Below, piece by piece: positions 18,472 to 31,215 of a DNA stretch of 64,000 bases. Each line of letters begins with the position of its first letter. The first letter of the stretch is position 1. Origin of the DNA: Stutzerimonas nitrititolerans. GTDB taxonomy: Bacteria > Pseudomonadota > Gammaproteobacteria > Pseudomonadales > Pseudomonadaceae. The notes under the pieces are model-generated. The model had not been told where the DNA came from, made no database searches, and was given only the letters and a program-made list of their open reading frames with translations. Location: positions 186,001 through 250,000 of the forward strand of contig NZ_RFFL01000006.1 of assembly GCF_003696285.1 (NCBI RefSeq), written 5' to 3'. A program made the translations under genes and the position numbers.

Positions 18472-19514
18472 CGCTGGTTCTCCTGCTTGAAAATGGAGGT
18501 AAAGGACACCAGCTCTTCGAGCCGGTCACGCGCCAGGCCGGTGTGCAGCACGTCATGCGCGACACCGACACCTTCGTGCAGGCTGCTCGCCATATCCGCG
18601 GCGTACAGGGCGGCACCGGCATTGAGCACGATGATATCGGCCGCCTTCTGGCCATTTTCCGTCTGCCGCCTGCCAAGCGCATCGCGTATCAGCGCCAGCG
18701 AACCTTGGGCATCGTCGACGTTCAGCCCGATCAGGCTCTGGCTCTTGATGCCGAAGTCTTCCGGCTGGATCTTGTATTCGCTGACCTCGCCATTCTTCAG
18801 CTCGGCCACGAAGGTGGGCGCGGCCAGGCTGATTTCGTCCAGCCCGTCCTGCGCATGAACGACCAGCACGTGGGTGCTGCCCAGGCGCGCCAGCACCTCG
18901 GCCATCGGCCGGCAGAGTTCCTTGCTGAACACGCCGAGGACCTGGTGCTTGACCCCGGCTGGATTGGACATCGGGCCGAGGATATTGAACAGGGTGCGCA
19001 GGCCCAGCTCGCGCCGCGGACCGGCCGCGAATTTCATCGCGCCATGATGTGCCGGGGCGAACATGAAGCCGACGCCAACGGTATCGACGCTGCGCGCCAC
19101 CTGCTCGGGCGTGAGGTCGAGATAGACGCCCGCGGCTTCGAGCAGATCGGCACTGCCACTCTTGCCGGACACCGCCCGGTTGCCATGCTTGGCCACCTTG
19201 CCGCCGGCCGCTGCCACCACGAACGACGCCGCGGTGGAAACGTTGAAGATGTTCATGCCGTCGCCACCGGTGCCGCAGGTATCGACCAGGCGTTCGGAAT
19301 TGAAATGGACCGGCTCGGCCAGCTCGCGCATCACCTCCACCGCGCCGACGATCTCGTCGATGGTTTCGCTCTTCATGCGCATCCCCATCAGGAACGCGCC
19401 GATCTGCGCATCGGTGCACTGCCCGGTCATGATCTGGCGCATCACCGCTTTCATTTCCTCGGTGGTCAGATCCAGCTGACCGACGACCCGGTTCAGGGCC
19501 TGCTTGATATCCAT
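18468..19514 (-). CDS. trpD: Anthranilate phosphoribosyltransferase
   Basis: 348 aa. Transfers phosphoribose from PRPP to anthranilate. Motifs: [17 protein letters not shown] near residue 80 (PRPP site), [18 protein letters not shown] near 107, and [16 protein letters not shown]. Its start overlaps the trpG stop by one base and its stop overlaps trpC by four, so the three genes form one tight unit. It is not fused to TrpG. Confidence 0.97.
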   Translation of the reverse strand: MDIKQALNRVVGQLDLTTEEMKAVMRQIMTGQCTDAQIGAFLMGMRMKSETIDEIVGAVEVMRELAEPVHFNSERLVDTCGTGGDGMNIFNVSTAASFVVAAAGGKVAKHGNRAVSGKSGSADLLEAAGVYLDLTPEQVARSVDTVGVGFMFAPAHHGAMKFAAGPRRELGLRTLFNILGPMSNPAGVKHQVLGVFSKELCRPMAEVLARLGSTHVLVVHAQDGLDEISLAAPTFVAELKNGEVSEYKIQPEDFGIKSQSLIGLNVDDAQGSLALIRDALGRRQTENGQKAADIIVLNAGAALYAADMASSLHEGVGVAHDVLHTGLARDRLEELVSFTSIFKQENQR

Positions 19515-20107
19515 TAGCGCACGCCTCCGGTCTGTTTCAGGAAGTTGGCGAACAGTTCATGCCCCTGCTCGGTGAGGATGGACTCGGGATGGAACTGCAC
19601 GCCTTCGACGTTCAGCGTGCGATGCCGCAAGCCCATGATCTCGTCGACGCTCCGGTCTTCCCGGCATGTCCAGGCGGTGACTTCCAGGCATTCGGGAAGC
19701 GTTTCACGCCGCACCACCAGAGAGTGATAGCGGGTGACCGTCAGCGGGTTGTTCAAGCCGGCAAAGACGCCTGTATTTTCATGAAAGACCGGACTGGTCT
19801 TGCCATGCATCACCTGGCGCGCCCGCACCACCTCGCCGCCGAACGCCTGGCCGATGCTCTGATGGCCGAGGCAGACGCCCAGAATCGGCAGCTTGCCGGC
19901 GAAATGCCGGATCACCTCGAGCGACACCCCCGCCTCGTTCGGCGTACAGGGGCCAGGAGACACCACGATACGTTCGGGGTTGAGCGCCTCGATCTCGGCC
20001 ACGCTGAGTTCGTCGTTGCGCACCACTTTGACCTCGGCACCAAGCTCGCCGAGATACTGCACGACGTTGTAGGTAAAGGAATCGTAGTTATCGAGCATCA
20101 GCAACAT
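19514..20107 (-). CDS. trpG: Anthranilate synthase glutaminase subunit
   Basis: 197 aa class I glutamine amidotransferase supplying ammonia to TrpE. The nucleophile is in [15 protein letters not shown], and the His-Glu pair is in [14 protein letters not shown]. The start at 20107 ([14 protein letters not shown]) has an AGGAGAA ribosome site inside the end of trpE; a longer frame to 20185 would overlap trpE heavily. It directly follows trpE, unlike P. aeruginosa, where a pyocin locus separates them. Confidence 0.95.
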   Translation of the reverse strand: MLLMLDNYDSFTYNVVQYLGELGAEVKVVRNDELSVAEIEALNPERIVVSPGPCTPNEAGVSLEVIRHFAGKLPILGVCLGHQSIGQAFGGEVVRARQVMHGKTSPVFHENTGVFAGLNNPLTVTRYHSLVVRRETLPECLEVTAWTCREDRSVDEIMGLRHRTLNVEGVQFHPESILTEQGHELFANFLKQTGGVR

Positions 20108-20109
20108 GA

Positions 20110-21591
20110 TCAGTTCTCCTGCTCGCGTTCGGCCAGGGCCACCGCGCGGAACATGGCGCGGCGCTTGTTGAGCGTTTCTTCCCATTCCAGCGCGGGCTGC
20201 GAATCGGCGACGATGCCGGCGCCGGCCTGCACGTGCAGCTCGCCATCCTTGATCACCGCGGTACGGATGGCGATGGCGGTATCCATGTTGCCGTTCCAGG
20301 CCAGGTAGCCCACGGCGCCGCCGTAGACACCACGTTTAACCGGCTCCAGTTCGTCGATGATTTCCATGGCGCGGATCTTCGGCGCGCCGGACAGCGTGCC
20401 CGCCGGCAGGATCGCGCGCAGCGCATCCATCGCCGTCAGCGGTGCCTTGAGCTGGCCGGTGACGTTGGAGACGATGTGCATCACGTTGGAATAGCGCTCG
20501 ATGACCATCTTCTCGGTCAACCGTACCGAACCGTTCTCGGCGACACGGCCGACGTCGTTGCGGCCCAGGTCGATCAGCATCAGGTGCTCGGCCAGTTCCT
20601 TGGCGTCGCTGAGCAGATCCTGTTCCAGCACCAGATCGGCCTCCTCGGTGGCGCCACGCGGGCGGGTGCCGGCGATGGGCCGGACCGTGACCAGGCCGTC
20701 CTCGACCCGCACCAGCACTTCCGGCGACGAGCCCACCACATGGAAATCGCCGAAATTGAAGAAGTACATGTAGGGCGTCGGGTTGAAGCAACGCAGCGCA
20801 CGGTAGAGATCGATCGGGGCAGCCTTGAACGGGATCGACATGCGCTGGGAGATCACCACCTGCATGCAGTCGCCGGCGAGGATGTAATCCTTGATGCGGT
20901 TGACCGCCTGCTCGTAGTTTTCACGGGTGAAGCTCGAACGGAAATTCGGTTCGGCGGCATCCGGCCCCTCGAAGTCCAGCCCCAGGCGCGGCACGATCGG
21001 CTGACGGAGTTTGTCACGTAGCACTTGCAGGTGCGCCAGGCCGTCTTCGTAAGCGTCCGGCTGCGCCGGATCGACCAGCACGATGCAGTGCAGCTTGCCG
21101 GCCAGGTTGTCGAAGACGATCACGGCGTCGGAGACCATCAACAGGATGTCCGGCGTGCCCAGCGGATCGGGGTTCGGGCACTGCGCCAGCTTGCGCTCGA
21201 CGTAACGCACGCTGTCGTAGCCGAAATAGCCCACCAGCCCGCCATTGAAGCGTGGCAGCCCCTCGACCGGCGCCACGCGGTAGCGCTGCTGGAAGGCCTC
21301 GACGAAGGCCAGCGGGTCGTCGGCCTCCGCATTCTCGGTTTCGATACCGTCGGTGGTGACGCTGACGCGGTGATCGTGCACCCGCAGCACGGTGCGGCAC
21401 GGCAGGCCGATGATGGAATAGCGCCCCCACTTCTCACCGCCCTGGACGGATTCGAGCAGGTAGGAATTGGGCGCGTCGGCCAGCTTCAGGTACAGCGATA
21501 GCGGTGTATCGAAGTCGGCGAGGGTCTCGAACGACAGGGGGATGCGGTTATGGCCTTCGGCGGCCAGGCGCTGGAATTCTTCGCGGGTCAT
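20110..21591 (-). CDS. trpE: Anthranilate synthase component I
   Basis: 493 aa. Converts chorismate to anthranilate, the first committed step to tryptophan. The chorismate-binding core runs from about 220 to 485 with [33 protein letters not shown] and [14 protein letters not shown]. The N-terminal tryptophan-feedback element has [25 protein letters not shown] site precedes the ATG. Its 5' region encodes a leader peptide with three Trp codons. Confidence 0.97.
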   Translation of the reverse strand: MTREEFQRLAAEGHNRIPLSFETLADFDTPLSLYLKLADAPNSYLLESVQGGEKWGRYSIIGLPCRTVLRVHDHRVSVTTDGIETENAEADDPLAFVEAFQQRYRVAPVEGLPRFNGGLVGYFGYDSVRYVERKLAQCPNPDPLGTPDILLMVSDAVIVFDNLAGKLHCIVLVDPAQPDAYEDGLAHLQVLRDKLRQPIVPRLGLDFEGPDAAEPNFRSSFTRENYEQAVNRIKDYILAGDCMQVVISQRMSIPFKAAPIDLYRALRCFNPTPYMYFFNFGDFHVVGSSPEVLVRVEDGLVTVRPIAGTRPRGATEEADLVLEQDLLSDAKELAEHLMLIDLGRNDVGRVAENGSVRLTEKMVIERYSNVMHIVSNVTGQLKAPLTAMDALRAILPAGTLSGAPKIRAMEIIDELEPVKRGVYGGAVGYLAWNGNMDTAIAIRTAVIKDGELHVQAGAGIVADSQPALEWEETLNKRRAMFRAVALAEREQEN

Positions 21592-21638
21592 ATCAGCCTC
21601 GTGGTCGGAGGGTATTTCGGAAACAGCTCGGCAAACGC

Positions 21639-21655
21639 ACCGGCAGGCAGCCGGT
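21639..21655 (-). terminator. Candidate trp attenuator hairpin
   Basis: Read leftward as RNA, ACCGGC and GCCGGU close a five-base loop ten bases after the leader-peptide stop. A weak GCGUUUGCC follows, not a clean U-tract, so termination here is likely but not certain. Confidence 0.45.
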
Positions 21656-21664
21656 CAGCAAAAG

Positions 21665-21733
21665 TCAGGCGCGCCAGCGCCAACGCGCCAGGGCCTTGAT
21701 GACCTTCATCCACTGTTTGCGAGTAACCACCAC
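21665..21733 (-). CDS. trpL: Predicted trp leader peptide
   Basis: A 22-codon frame (GTG start at 21733; a second GTG at 21730) ends MKVIKALARWRWRA before TGA. It has three Trp codons, two almost adjacent near the end, as in known trp leaders. The Trp codons lie in a hairpin (GGCGCG paired with CGCGCC), and a second hairpin follows the stop. An AGAGAT ribosome-like site precedes it. It is 74 bp upstream of trpE. Ribosome stalling at the Trp codons would be the signal for read-through. Confidence 0.65.
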   Translation of the reverse strand: MVVTRKQWMKVIKALARWRWRA

Positions 21734-21771
21734 GATCTGATCTCTTCGGCGGGGTACAGAGTGGAGCCACA

Positions 21772-22473
21772 CTAGCGCAGCCCCGAAGCCGAAGCAACCA
21801 GCTCACGTAGATCATCCAGTACCAACGCCGGTCGTTCGCTGGCGATGGGTTCGCCGTGGTTGTAACCGTAGCTGAGCGCGACGCAGGGAACGGCCGCCGC
21901 CTTCGCCGCACGCACGTCGTTGCGCGAATCGCCGACGAACAGCGACTGCTGCGCCGAAACGCCCGCTCTGTCCATGACCCACAAGAGCGCCGCCGGATCG
22001 GGCTTCTGCTGCGGCAGGGTGTCGCCGCCGACCAGCCACTGGAAATAGCCGCAGAGGCCTTTCTCTTCCAGCAGCGGCTCGATGAACTGCGCCGGTTTGT
22101 TGGTGATGATCGCCAGCTTCACATCACGCTCGCGCAGCCAGTCCAGGCATTCGGTCACGCCGGGGTAGACCGTCGTCAGCTCATGCCCGCCGGCATAGGC
22201 CTGCATGAACAACACCAGCGCCTCGTCGGCCTGCCCGTCGTCGACGCACTCATGCTCCAGTTGCCCAGCCAGCGCACGGCGCACCAGCACCCGTGAACCA
22301 TTGCCGACCCAGTTGCGTACCTGCGCCACGCCGGCCGGCTCGCGACCGAGCTGCACCAGCATCTTGTCCACGGCAGCAGCCAGGTCCGGCACCGAATCCA
22401 TCAGGGTTCCGTCCAGGTCGAACATCACCAGGCGCGGCAGCTGCCCTTCGAAGAGCTGCTCCAGGCGAGTCAT
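21772..22473 (-). CDS. gph: Phosphoglycolate phosphatase (HAD family)
   Basis: 233 aa. HAD motif I is [12 protein letters not shown] (nucleophile Asp near residue 19), motif II is IITNKPAQF and motif III/IV is [14 protein letters not shown]. It hydrolyses 2-phosphoglycolate formed during DNA repair. Its start overlaps the rpe stop by four bases (ATGA), giving an rpe-gph pair upstream of trpE. The MupP phosphatase of muropeptide recycling belongs to the same superfamily, but the rpe neighbour supports Gph. Confidence 0.9.
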   Translation of the reverse strand: MTRLEQLFEGQLPRLVMFDLDGTLMDSVPDLAAAVDKMLVQLGREPAGVAQVRNWVGNGSRVLVRRALAGQLEHECVDDGQADEALVLFMQAYAGGHELTTVYPGVTECLDWLRERDVKLAIITNKPAQFIEPLLEEKGLCGYFQWLVGGDTLPQQKPDPAALLWVMDRAGVSAQQSLFVGDSRNDVRAAKAAAVPCVALSYGYNHGEPIASERPALVLDDLRELVASASGLR

Positions 22474-23144
22474 GAGCGGGCCAGCGCCAGTTCGGCGCGC
22501 ATCTGGTCAATCACCGCCTTGTAGTCCGGCTGGTTGAAGATGGCCGAGCCGGCGACGAAGGTGTCGGCACCGGCCGCGGCGATCTCGCGGATGTTCTTCG
22601 GATTGACGCCGCCGTCGATCTCCAGGCGGATCTCGCGACCGCTGGCGTCGATCAGCGCACGCGCCTCGCGCAGCTTGTCGAGGGTGCCGGGAATGAACTT
22701 CTGCCCGCCAAAACCGGGGTTGACGCTCATCAGCAGCACCATGTCGATCTTGTCCATCACGTACTTGAGCACGTCCAGCGGCGTCGCCGGGTTGAACACC
22801 AGGCCGGCCTTGGCGCCGCCGTCCTTGATCAGTTGCAGCGAGCGGTCGATGTGTTCGGAGGCTTCCGGGTGGAAGGTGATGTAGCTGGCGCCGGCCTCGA
22901 GGAAGTCGCCGATCATGCGGTCCACCGGCTTGACCATCAGGTGAACGTCGATGGGCGCGGTGACGCCGTGCTTGCGCAGTGCCGAGCAGACCATCGGGCC
23001 GATGGTCAGGTTGGGCACGTAGTGGTTGTCCATCACGTCGAAATGGACGATATCCGCGCCGGCGGCGAGAACGTTGTCCACTTCCTCGCCCAGGCGGGCG
23101 AAGTTGGCGGAAAGGATCGAAGGGGCGATGGCGAACGGCTGCAT
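22470..23144 (-). CDS. rpe: Ribulose-phosphate 3-epimerase
   Basis: 224 aa TIM barrel interconverting ribulose-5-phosphate and xylulose-5-phosphate. Visible: [27 protein letters not shown] (metal ligands), VHLMV and [12 protein letters not shown], and the [10 protein letters not shown] active-site Asp. The ATG at 23144 follows a GAGGTC site and is preferred over the in-frame start twelve codons up. Confidence 0.96.
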   Translation of the reverse strand: MQPFAIAPSILSANFARLGEEVDNVLAAGADIVHFDVMDNHYVPNLTIGPMVCSALRKHGVTAPIDVHLMVKPVDRMIGDFLEAGASYITFHPEASEHIDRSLQLIKDGGAKAGLVFNPATPLDVLKYVMDKIDMVLLMSVNPGFGGQKFIPGTLDKLREARALIDASGREIRLEIDGGVNPKNIREIAAAGADTFVAGSAIFNQPDYKAVIDQMRAELALARS

Positions 23145-23198
23145 GACGACCTCGGGTAGCGCGGGCGGAATGCCGCGCATTGTACCCGAGGTGCGCGG

Positions 23199-24479
23199 TC
23201 AGCTCAGCTCATCGAAACACGCCTCGATGATCGCCAGGCCCCGCTCGAGCACCTCGTCCTCCACCGTCAGCGGCACCAGCACCCGCAGCACGTTGTAGTA
23301 GGTGCCGCACGAAAGCAGGATCAGACCCTTGTCGCGGGCGCGGGCGACGACCTGCGCGGTGAGTTCGGCTGCCGGGCGCGTGTGCTCGGCGTCCTCGAAC
23401 AGTTCGATGGCGACCATCGCGCCCAGCCCGCGCACCTCGGCGATCCGCGGATGACGTGCCTGGATGGCCTCGAGCCCAGCCGTGAGCTTCGCCGCCACGT
23501 GCCGGCAGCGCTCCAGCAGCCGCTCTTCCTCGAAGATCTCCAGCACCGCCAGCGCCGCGGCGCAGGACAGCGGGTTGCCCGCATAGGTGCCGCCCAGGCC
23601 GCCCGGCGCGATGGCATCCATGAGTTCGGCCCGGCCACAGACGCCGGCAATCGGGAAACCGCCGCCGACGGACTTGGCGAAGGTGGTGAGATCGGCCACC
23701 ACGCCCATCTGCTCCATGGCGAAGAAGGTTCCGGTACGGCCCGCGCCGGTCTGCACCTCGTCGGCGATCAGGACGATGCCGTGCTGGTCGCACAGCGCGC
23801 GCAGGCGGACCATGAACTCCTTCGGCGCGACGTTGAAGCCGCCTTCGCCCTGCACCGGCTCGATGATGATGGCGGCGATGTCGCGCGGCTCGGCATCGTT
23901 CTTGAAGATGCGCTCGATGCTGGCGGTGGATTCGTCGACGCTGATGCCATGCAGCGCGCAGGGATAGAGCGCGCGGAAGATGCCGCCCGGCATCAGACCC
24001 ATGCCCGCCGAATAGGGCGCGACCTTGCCGGTCAGGCCGAGGGTCATCATGGTGCGACCGTGATAGGCGCCGGTGAAGGCGATCACCCCGGCGCGACCGG
24101 TGGCGGCACGGGCGATCTTCACCGCGTTTTCCACCGCCTCGGAGCCAGTGGTCACCAGCAGGGTCTTCTTGGCGAAGTCGCCGGGCACCCGCGCGTTGAT
24201 TTTCTCGCACAGCTCGACGTAGGGCTCATAGGCCAGCACCTGGAAGCAGGTGTGGGTCAGCTTGTGCAGCTGGGCTTCCACTGCCTTGACGATCTTCGGG
24301 TGCAGGTGGCCGGTATTCAGCACGGCGATGCCGCCGGCGAAATCGATGAACTCGCGGCCCTCGACATCCACCACCCGGCTGTTGCTGGCATGGTCGGCAA
24401 AGATCGGATGGATCTGCCCCACACCACGCGGGACAGCGGCGACACGGCGCTGCATCAGGGATTCGTTGGTCTGGCTCAT
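23199..24479 (-). CDS. gabT: 4-aminobutyrate aminotransferase
   Basis: 426 aa class III PLP transaminase converting GABA to succinate semialdehyde. PLP contacts: TTGSEAVENAVKIAR, AYHGRT, Asp240 in LIADEVQTG, and the Schiff-base Lys269 in TTFAKSVGGGFP. GabD is not next to it here. A related role on delta-aminovalerate is possible; the two cannot be told apart from sequence alone. Confidence 0.9.
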   Translation of the reverse strand: MSQTNESLMQRRVAAVPRGVGQIHPIFADHASNSRVVDVEGREFIDFAGGIAVLNTGHLHPKIVKAVEAQLHKLTHTCFQVLAYEPYVELCEKINARVPGDFAKKTLLVTTGSEAVENAVKIARAATGRAGVIAFTGAYHGRTMMTLGLTGKVAPYSAGMGLMPGGIFRALYPCALHGISVDESTASIERIFKNDAEPRDIAAIIIEPVQGEGGFNVAPKEFMVRLRALCDQHGIVLIADEVQTGAGRTGTFFAMEQMGVVADLTTFAKSVGGGFPIAGVCGRAELMDAIAPGGLGGTYAGNPLSCAAALAVLEIFEEERLLERCRHVAAKLTAGLEAIQARHPRIAEVRGLGAMVAIELFEDAEHTRPAAELTAQVVARARDKGLILLSCGTYYNVLRVLVPLTVEDEVLERGLAIIEACFDELS

Positions 24480-24665
24480 AGGCTCCTCGGTGGCGACTCA
24501 TCATCGGCTGGGGCGGAGTGAACATGAAGGCAGGCGGATTGCCCCGCTGCCTTTCGTTCGGAATACTCTAAGCCGCCGTTCGGGATATTGCACGCGAGTA
24601 CCGAAAGAAGAAATTCGCAACGCCAGCCGTTAGTCTTGCCGCTGCCGCCCCAACAGGAGAGATCG

Positions 24666-25682
24666 ATGTTTCGCCACCACCGCTTGAGGATCTGTCTTTG
24701 TGTCCTTGCGATAGCGAGCACCGATCTCGGCGCGAGCGAAGCGGAGTCCGCCCCCGAAGCTCCCGCGGTACCCGCAGAGCGCCCCGCCCTGCCGTCTCGC
24801 AGCGAAAGCATGGCAGCCGAGCTTGCGCGTCAGCTGCCGTCGACAGAAGTCCTCAGGCTGCAGGCTTCGGACGAAGCCTTCATGGCACTCTGGCGGCCGG
24901 CGAACGTCGCTGAACCCAAGGGACTGGTAATTCTCCTGCCCGGCGCGGGCGAAAGCGCGGATTGGCCGCGCGGCATAGGCCCGCTGCGCCGCGGCTTGCC
25001 CGATTACGGTTGGCATACCCTGAGCGTCAGCCTGCCGGACTCGCCGGGACTTCTGCCACCCGCCACACCGGAGCCAGAACGGGAGCCGCCCGCGGAAGAG
25101 GACGGATCATCCGAGACGCCCGCCGCTGACAGCGATCCGCAGGCCACGCCCAACGAAGCGGGCTATCTGCCTGAAGAAACCGCAACAGCCCCGAACGAGT
25201 CGACGAGTGAAGCAGTGCAGGCGGAGCCGGCCCCCAGCACCGAGCCCGACCAGGGGCCCCAACTGGTCGAACGCATCGACGGACGAATCGATGCAGCGCT
25301 GGCTCATGCCCGTGCTCTGCAACCCGGCCTGATCGTCCTGCTTGGCCAGGGAACCGGCGGTTACTGGGCCGCTCGCTACCTGCAGCAGCTGGCGCCGGAA
25401 GACGTCCGGCATCTGTTGCTGATCCAACCGCGGCAGCCGGAAGGACAGGAAGAACCACTCGCTCAGCTGGTTCCCGCGCTCAAACTGGCGACCGGCGACT
25501 TCTTCTACCAGAACGGCACCGCCGCACGCGCCGAAGCCCGCGCGCGACTGAACGCCAGCCGCCGTATCCAGCATCCGGCCTATCATCAGGTGGGCCTGCC
25601 GGCGCTGATCGACAATCGGGAGAGCGAACAGCAACAGTTACTGCGCCGGGTCCGGGGGTGGCTGGACAGGCCTGCTGACTGA
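24666..25682 (+). CDS. DUF3530 family protein, alpha/beta hydrolase-like
   Basis: 338 aa with a signal peptide (MFRHHRLRICLCVLAIAS), so probably periplasmic. The first half carries GLVILLPGAGESADWPRGIGPLRRGL and the second LIVLLGQGTGGYWAARYLQQL, where Gln replaces the usual catalytic Ser of the elbow. Between them lies a Pro/Glu/Ala-rich, acidic stretch of about 70 residues (about 138-205). The ATG at 24666 has CAGGAGAG in front; the frame is open further up. Function unknown; likely non-catalytic if the Gln is truly at the elbow. Confidence 0.75.
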   Translation: MFRHHRLRICLCVLAIASTDLGASEAESAPEAPAVPAERPALPSRSESMAAELARQLPSTEVLRLQASDEAFMALWRPANVAEPKGLVILLPGAGESADWPRGIGPLRRGLPDYGWHTLSVSLPDSPGLLPPATPEPEREPPAEEDGSSETPAADSDPQATPNEAGYLPEETATAPNESTSEAVQAEPAPSTEPDQGPQLVERIDGRIDAALAHARALQPGLIVLLGQGTGGYWAARYLQQLAPEDVRHLLLIQPRQPEGQEEPLAQLVPALKLATGDFFYQNGTAARAEARARLNASRRIQHPAYHQVGLPALIDNRESEQQQLLRRVRGWLDRPAD

Positions 25683-25785
25683 TCATCGGGCATACGGCAG
25701 GTTCGCGCGCTGTCCGTGGGTGCCGCCCCCGCGTGAAACTTTTGCTCTTTGACAGGCTGTCGCCTGCAGTCACTGCGAGGGCGCA

Positions 25786-25818
25786 GCTTCCACACAAGCG
25801 CACCGCACCTGTGGGAGC
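25786..25818. repeat. REP-like hairpin between convergent genes
   Basis: GCTTCCACA pairs with TGTGGGAGC with one mismatch. The CTGTGGGAGC motif is a common pseudomonad intergenic repeat core. It lies between the DUF3530 and djlA-like stop codons. Confidence 0.5.
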
Positions 25819-25867
25819 CCCGCCCCGGAGCGAAGCTCTAGATTCTCGATCAGACAGCCGACAAGCC

Positions 25868-26638
25868 TCAGCGAAACCCCCGCCGCTCACGAATCAACGC
25901 ATAGGCGTTGTGCAGCTCGCGGGTTCGCTCGGTCGCTTCGCGAACCTGTCGCGGCGTGGCGCCGGCACCAGCCTGCTTGTCCGGGTGATGCTTGCTGAGC
26001 AGGCGCCGATAGGCCCGCTTGATCTGCTGCGGATCGGTGTCGGTTCGCACCCCGAGCAAACGCATTGCCTGTTCGTAGGCGCCGCCGACATGACTCGGCG
26101 CGGCCTGACGATAGCTGCCTGCCTGGTCCAGCGCCGCTATCGCCGCCGAATCCCAACCCATCCAGCGCCCCCAGAGCATCACCAGTTCATGCTCGCGCGC
26201 ATCGATGGCACCCTGCGCCCGGGCCATCCGCCAACAGGCCTGGAGCATGGCCTTGGCTTCCGCCTGCCGCCCGCGCAACCGTTGCAGCGGCTCGCGCAAG
26301 CCTTCACCGCTGGCCTTGCCGCGATAGAAGGCATCGATAGCCGCGCGCTGGGCTGTCGAGGTCAGCTGCAGACGGCGCATCTCACTGCGCGCCGCCTCGA
26401 TATGCGCCTCACTGACCCGGCCGCTGCTCTTGGCCAGGCGCCCGAGCAGGAAGAACAACAGTTCATCCCCTTGCAGCACCGTCTTCTCGCCACGCATGCG
26501 CTGGCGCAGGCTGGCCCACGAGTTCAGTCCCAGGCGACGATCGATGACCTGCCCCAGCAGCGCGCCGAGCAAGGCCCCGGGGATGCTCGCCAACAACCCT
26601 CCGGCCAAGGCGCCCAACAACGTAATCGGCCAGAACAT
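25868..26638 (-). CDS. djlA: DjlA-like membrane co-chaperone (TerB and J domains)
   Basis: 256 aa: an N-terminal Gly-rich transmembrane helix (LLGALAGGLLASIPGALLGALLG, read in two parts), a TerB-like helical domain (about 55-165), then a C-terminal J domain with the HPD motif in LSKHHPDKQ. J domains stimulate DnaK. Its start directly abuts the murU stop, and murU overlaps amgK, so the three are probably one operon. Confidence 0.88.
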   Translation of the reverse strand: MFWPITLLGALAGGLLASIPGALLGALLGQVIDRRLGLNSWASLRQRMRGEKTVLQGDELLFFLLGRLAKSSGRVSEAHIEAARSEMRRLQLTSTAQRAAIDAFYRGKASGEGLREPLQRLRGRQAEAKAMLQACWRMARAQGAIDAREHELVMLWGRWMGWDSAAIAALDQAGSYRQAAPSHVGGAYEQAMRLLGVRTDTDPQQIKRAYRRLLSKHHPDKQAGAGATPRQVREATERTRELHNAYALIRERRGFR

Positions 26639-28320
<1,682 letters not shown>

Positions 28321-28449
28321 AGGGGTGTTCTCCGCGGCGCTAGCCGATAGACGGGTCATGCTTTATTATCCAGCAACTTTTTCAGACCATCGAGAGGCGT
28401 GCGGCCCAGCCCGGCCGATGGCTCGCCGCAAGCACGGATCAAAAACAAG

Positions 28450-31215
28450 ATGGCAGTCAAATCCCCCGCTGTTCGCAAGAGATTTCCCCTTCTGGTAACC
28501 GGCGGCCTGCTCGCATTGCAGCCCCTGGCGATTTCGATCGCGACCGCCAATGAACAGTTCGCCTGCCAGCCCGGTCCTTCCGGCGGCTGGGCGTGCGCCA
28601 CCGCGCCCGTCGCGGCCGACTCGCCGCCACGCCCGGTGCATACGGGCAGTGCAGCCACCACGACAGCCGCAGCCGAAAAGCCCGCCACGGGCAAGGCGAA
28701 GCCGGAGGCTGCCACAACTCGCCTGGTCACGGAAAGCAAAGGTCGCGCGCTGGCCTCGCGCAGCGCCGACTACAGCCATCTGGACTGGGTGCCGCGCGAT
28801 CAGCTGACCAACGCTCAGCTCGCCGAAACAGGCCCCTACTGCTCCGGCGCCTATGTCGAGCCGAGCCGCCCCGGCCAGTTCGACGATACGCCGATGAGCG
28901 AGGCACCGACCTATGTATCGGCCAAGGCCACGCGCTACGAGCAGGAACAGGAAATCGCCACCCTGGCCGGCGACGTCGTCCTGCGCCAGGGCAGCATGCA
29001 GGCCGAGGCCGATGAAGCCAGCCTGTATCAGCTGGAGAACCGCGGCGAGCTGAGCGGCAACGTCCGCTTGCGCGACCGCAGCGCGCTAATGGTCGGCGAC
29101 CGTGCCGAGATCTTCCTGGATACCGGTGAGGCCAAGGTCGAGAACGCCGAGTACGTCATTCACGAGGGAGGAGTCCGCGGCAGCGCGCAATATGCCAAGC
29201 GCGAGGAAACCGCGATCATACGTCTCAAGGACGGCACCTACACCAGTTGCGAGCCCGGCGAGAACACCTGGCACCTGAAAGGCAACAACGTCACCTTGAA
29301 CCCGGCCTCCGGCTTCGGCTCGGCCACCAACGTCACGCTGCGGGTCAAGGATATTCCGGTGTTCTACACACCCTATATCCACTTCCCCATCGACGATCGC
29401 CGCCAGTCCGGCTTCCTCATGCCGACCATCGGCAGCTCCAGCGATACCGGTCTGGCGCTGTTGACGCCTTACTACTTCAACCTGGCGCCGAACTTCGACG
29501 CCACGCTCTACCCGCATTTCATGTCCGACCGCGGCCTGTTGATGGAAGGCGAGTTCCGCTACCTGACGCGCAGCAGCGAAGGCCAGTTCGGCGCTGCTTA
29601 CCTGGACGACAGCAACGACGACCGCAAACTGCAGTCCGAGTACGAAGACCAGCGCTGGATGTACAGCTGGCAGAACCGCAGCGGCCTGGATTCGCGCCTG
29701 CTGGCCGAAGTCGACTATACCGACATCAGCGACCCCTATTACTTCCAGGACCTGGACACGCAGTTGGGCATCAGCCAGCCGGACTTCCTCGACCAGCGCG
29801 GCACCTTGACCTGGCGGGGCGACACCTTCACCGCCGCGCTCAACGTACACGCCTACGAGGCGACCAGCGTGGTCGACACCACGCCTTACGAACGCCTGCC
29901 GCAGCTGACGTTGAATGGCGCGCTGCCCTTCCAGCCGGGTGGCTTGCGCTTTACCTATGGCAGCGAGTTCGTCAGCTTCCAGCGGGATCTGCGCAGCGGC
30001 AACTTCATCAACGAAGACGGCACGCCGCAGCCCTGGTACGACAATTATGTCAGCGGCCTCAATCGCGCCGAAGGCGAGCGTATCCACTTGGAGCCAGGCG
30101 TCAGCCTGCCGTTGAACTGGAGCTGGGGTTTCCTCAAGCCGTCGGTCAAGTATGCCTACACCCAGTACGATCTGGACCTGGACAGCACCGGACAAGGACA
30201 GCTGACCGGCCAGTTCGAAGACTCTCCCGACCGCAGCGTACCGATCTTCAGCGTCGACTCGGGCCTGTATTTCGATCGTGACACCCAATGGTTCGGCAAA
30301 GATTACCGGCAAACCCTCGAACCGCGCCTGTTTTACCTTTACGTGCCCGAAGAAGATCAGGATGAGATCCCCGTCTTCGACACCAGCGAAAGCAGCTTCA
30401 GCTACTCGTCGCTATGGCGCGAAAACCGCTTCTCCGGCAAGGACCGTATCGGCGACGCCAACCAGATTTCCCTGGGCGTGACCAACCGCTGGATCGAACC
30501 GAACGGCTTCGAGCGCCAGCGCTTCAGCATCGGCCAGACCTATTATTTCGAAGATCGCAAGGTGCAGATGCCTGGCATCGACTATCGAGACCGGGACATG
30601 GCCCAGTCATCGGTATCGCCCTATGCCCTCGAATACATGTACCGCTACAACCGCGACTGGCATTTCACTTCGACCTTCAACTGGGACCCGGACAGCCACA
30701 GCACCCGCTCCGGCAGCGCCATGTGGCACTACCAGCCAGCCGACAACCCGAACAAGATCGTCAACATCGGCTATCGCTACCGCAACGACACCATGCGTTA
30801 CGACCAGGCCAGCGGCCAGTGGACCTATAACAGCGACTTCGGAACCCCTGGCCAGGCCAATTACATCAAGGACTACTACAAGATCAACCAGCATGACTTC
30901 TCGTTCATCTGGCCGGTGGTCCCGCAGTGGAGCGTGATCGGGCGCTGGCAGCACGATTACAGCCGCAGCCGCACGCTGGAAGCCTTCGGTGGCTTCGAGT
31001 ACGACAGCTGCTGCTGGAAGCTGCGCCTGATCAACCGCTACTGGATCGATTACGACGAGACCGATCTCAACCCCGATGTGAACGACGAACCGGATACCGG
31101 AATTTTCCTGCAGATCGTGTTCAAAGGCCTCGGCAACGTCATCGGCGGCGCCACTGAGACATTCCTCGACGAAGGCATACAAGGTTACCGTGAACGTGAA
31201 AATCAAGCTTTCTGA
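28450..31215 (+). CDS. lptD: LPS-assembly outer-membrane protein LptD
   Basis: 921 aa. After the signal peptide (ending near SIATA) comes an OstA-type periplasmic domain (about 150-280, [15 protein letters not shown]), then a large beta-barrel. Cysteines for inter-domain disulfides are present: [16 protein letters not shown] and the CysCys pair in DSCCWKL. It inserts LPS into the outer leaflet with LptE. The start at 28450 puts Lys-Ser-Pro before the hydrophobic core; the frame opens 17 codons earlier. It overlaps surA by 26 bp. Confidence 0.95.
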   Translation: MAVKSPAVRKRFPLLVTGGLLALQPLAISIATANEQFACQPGPSGGWACATAPVAADSPPRPVHTGSAATTTAAAEKPATGKAKPEAATTRLVTESKGRALASRSADYSHLDWVPRDQLTNAQLAETGPYCSGAYVEPSRPGQFDDTPMSEAPTYVSAKATRYEQEQEIATLAGDVVLRQGSMQAEADEASLYQLENRGELSGNVRLRDRSALMVGDRAEIFLDTGEAKVENAEYVIHEGGVRGSAQYAKREETAIIRLKDGTYTSCEPGENTWHLKGNNVTLNPASGFGSATNVTLRVKDIPVFYTPYIHFPIDDRRQSGFLMPTIGSSSDTGLALLTPYYFNLAPNFDATLYPHFMSDRGLLMEGEFRYLTRSSEGQFGAAYLDDSNDDRKLQSEYEDQRWMYSWQNRSGLDSRLLAEVDYTDISDPYYFQDLDTQLGISQPDFLDQRGTLTWRGDTFTAALNVHAYEATSVVDTTPYERLPQLTLNGALPFQPGGLRFTYGSEFVSFQRDLRSGNFINEDGTPQPWYDNYVSGLNRAEGERIHLEPGVSLPLNWSWGFLKPSVKYAYTQYDLDLDSTGQGQLTGQFEDSPDRSVPIFSVDSGLYFDRDTQWFGKDYRQTLEPRLFYLYVPEEDQDEIPVFDTSESSFSYSSLWRENRFSGKDRIGDANQISLGVTNRWIEPNGFERQRFSIGQTYYFEDRKVQMPGIDYRDRDMAQSSVSPYALEYMYRYNRDWHFTSTFNWDPDSHSTRSGSAMWHYQPADNPNKIVNIGYRYRNDTMRYDQASGQWTYNSDFGTPGQANYIKDYYKINQHDFSFIWPVVPQWSVIGRWQHDYSRSRTLEAFGGFEYDSCCWKLRLINRYWIDYDETDLNPDVNDEPDTGIFLQIVFKGLGNVIGGATETFLDEGIQGYRERENQAF

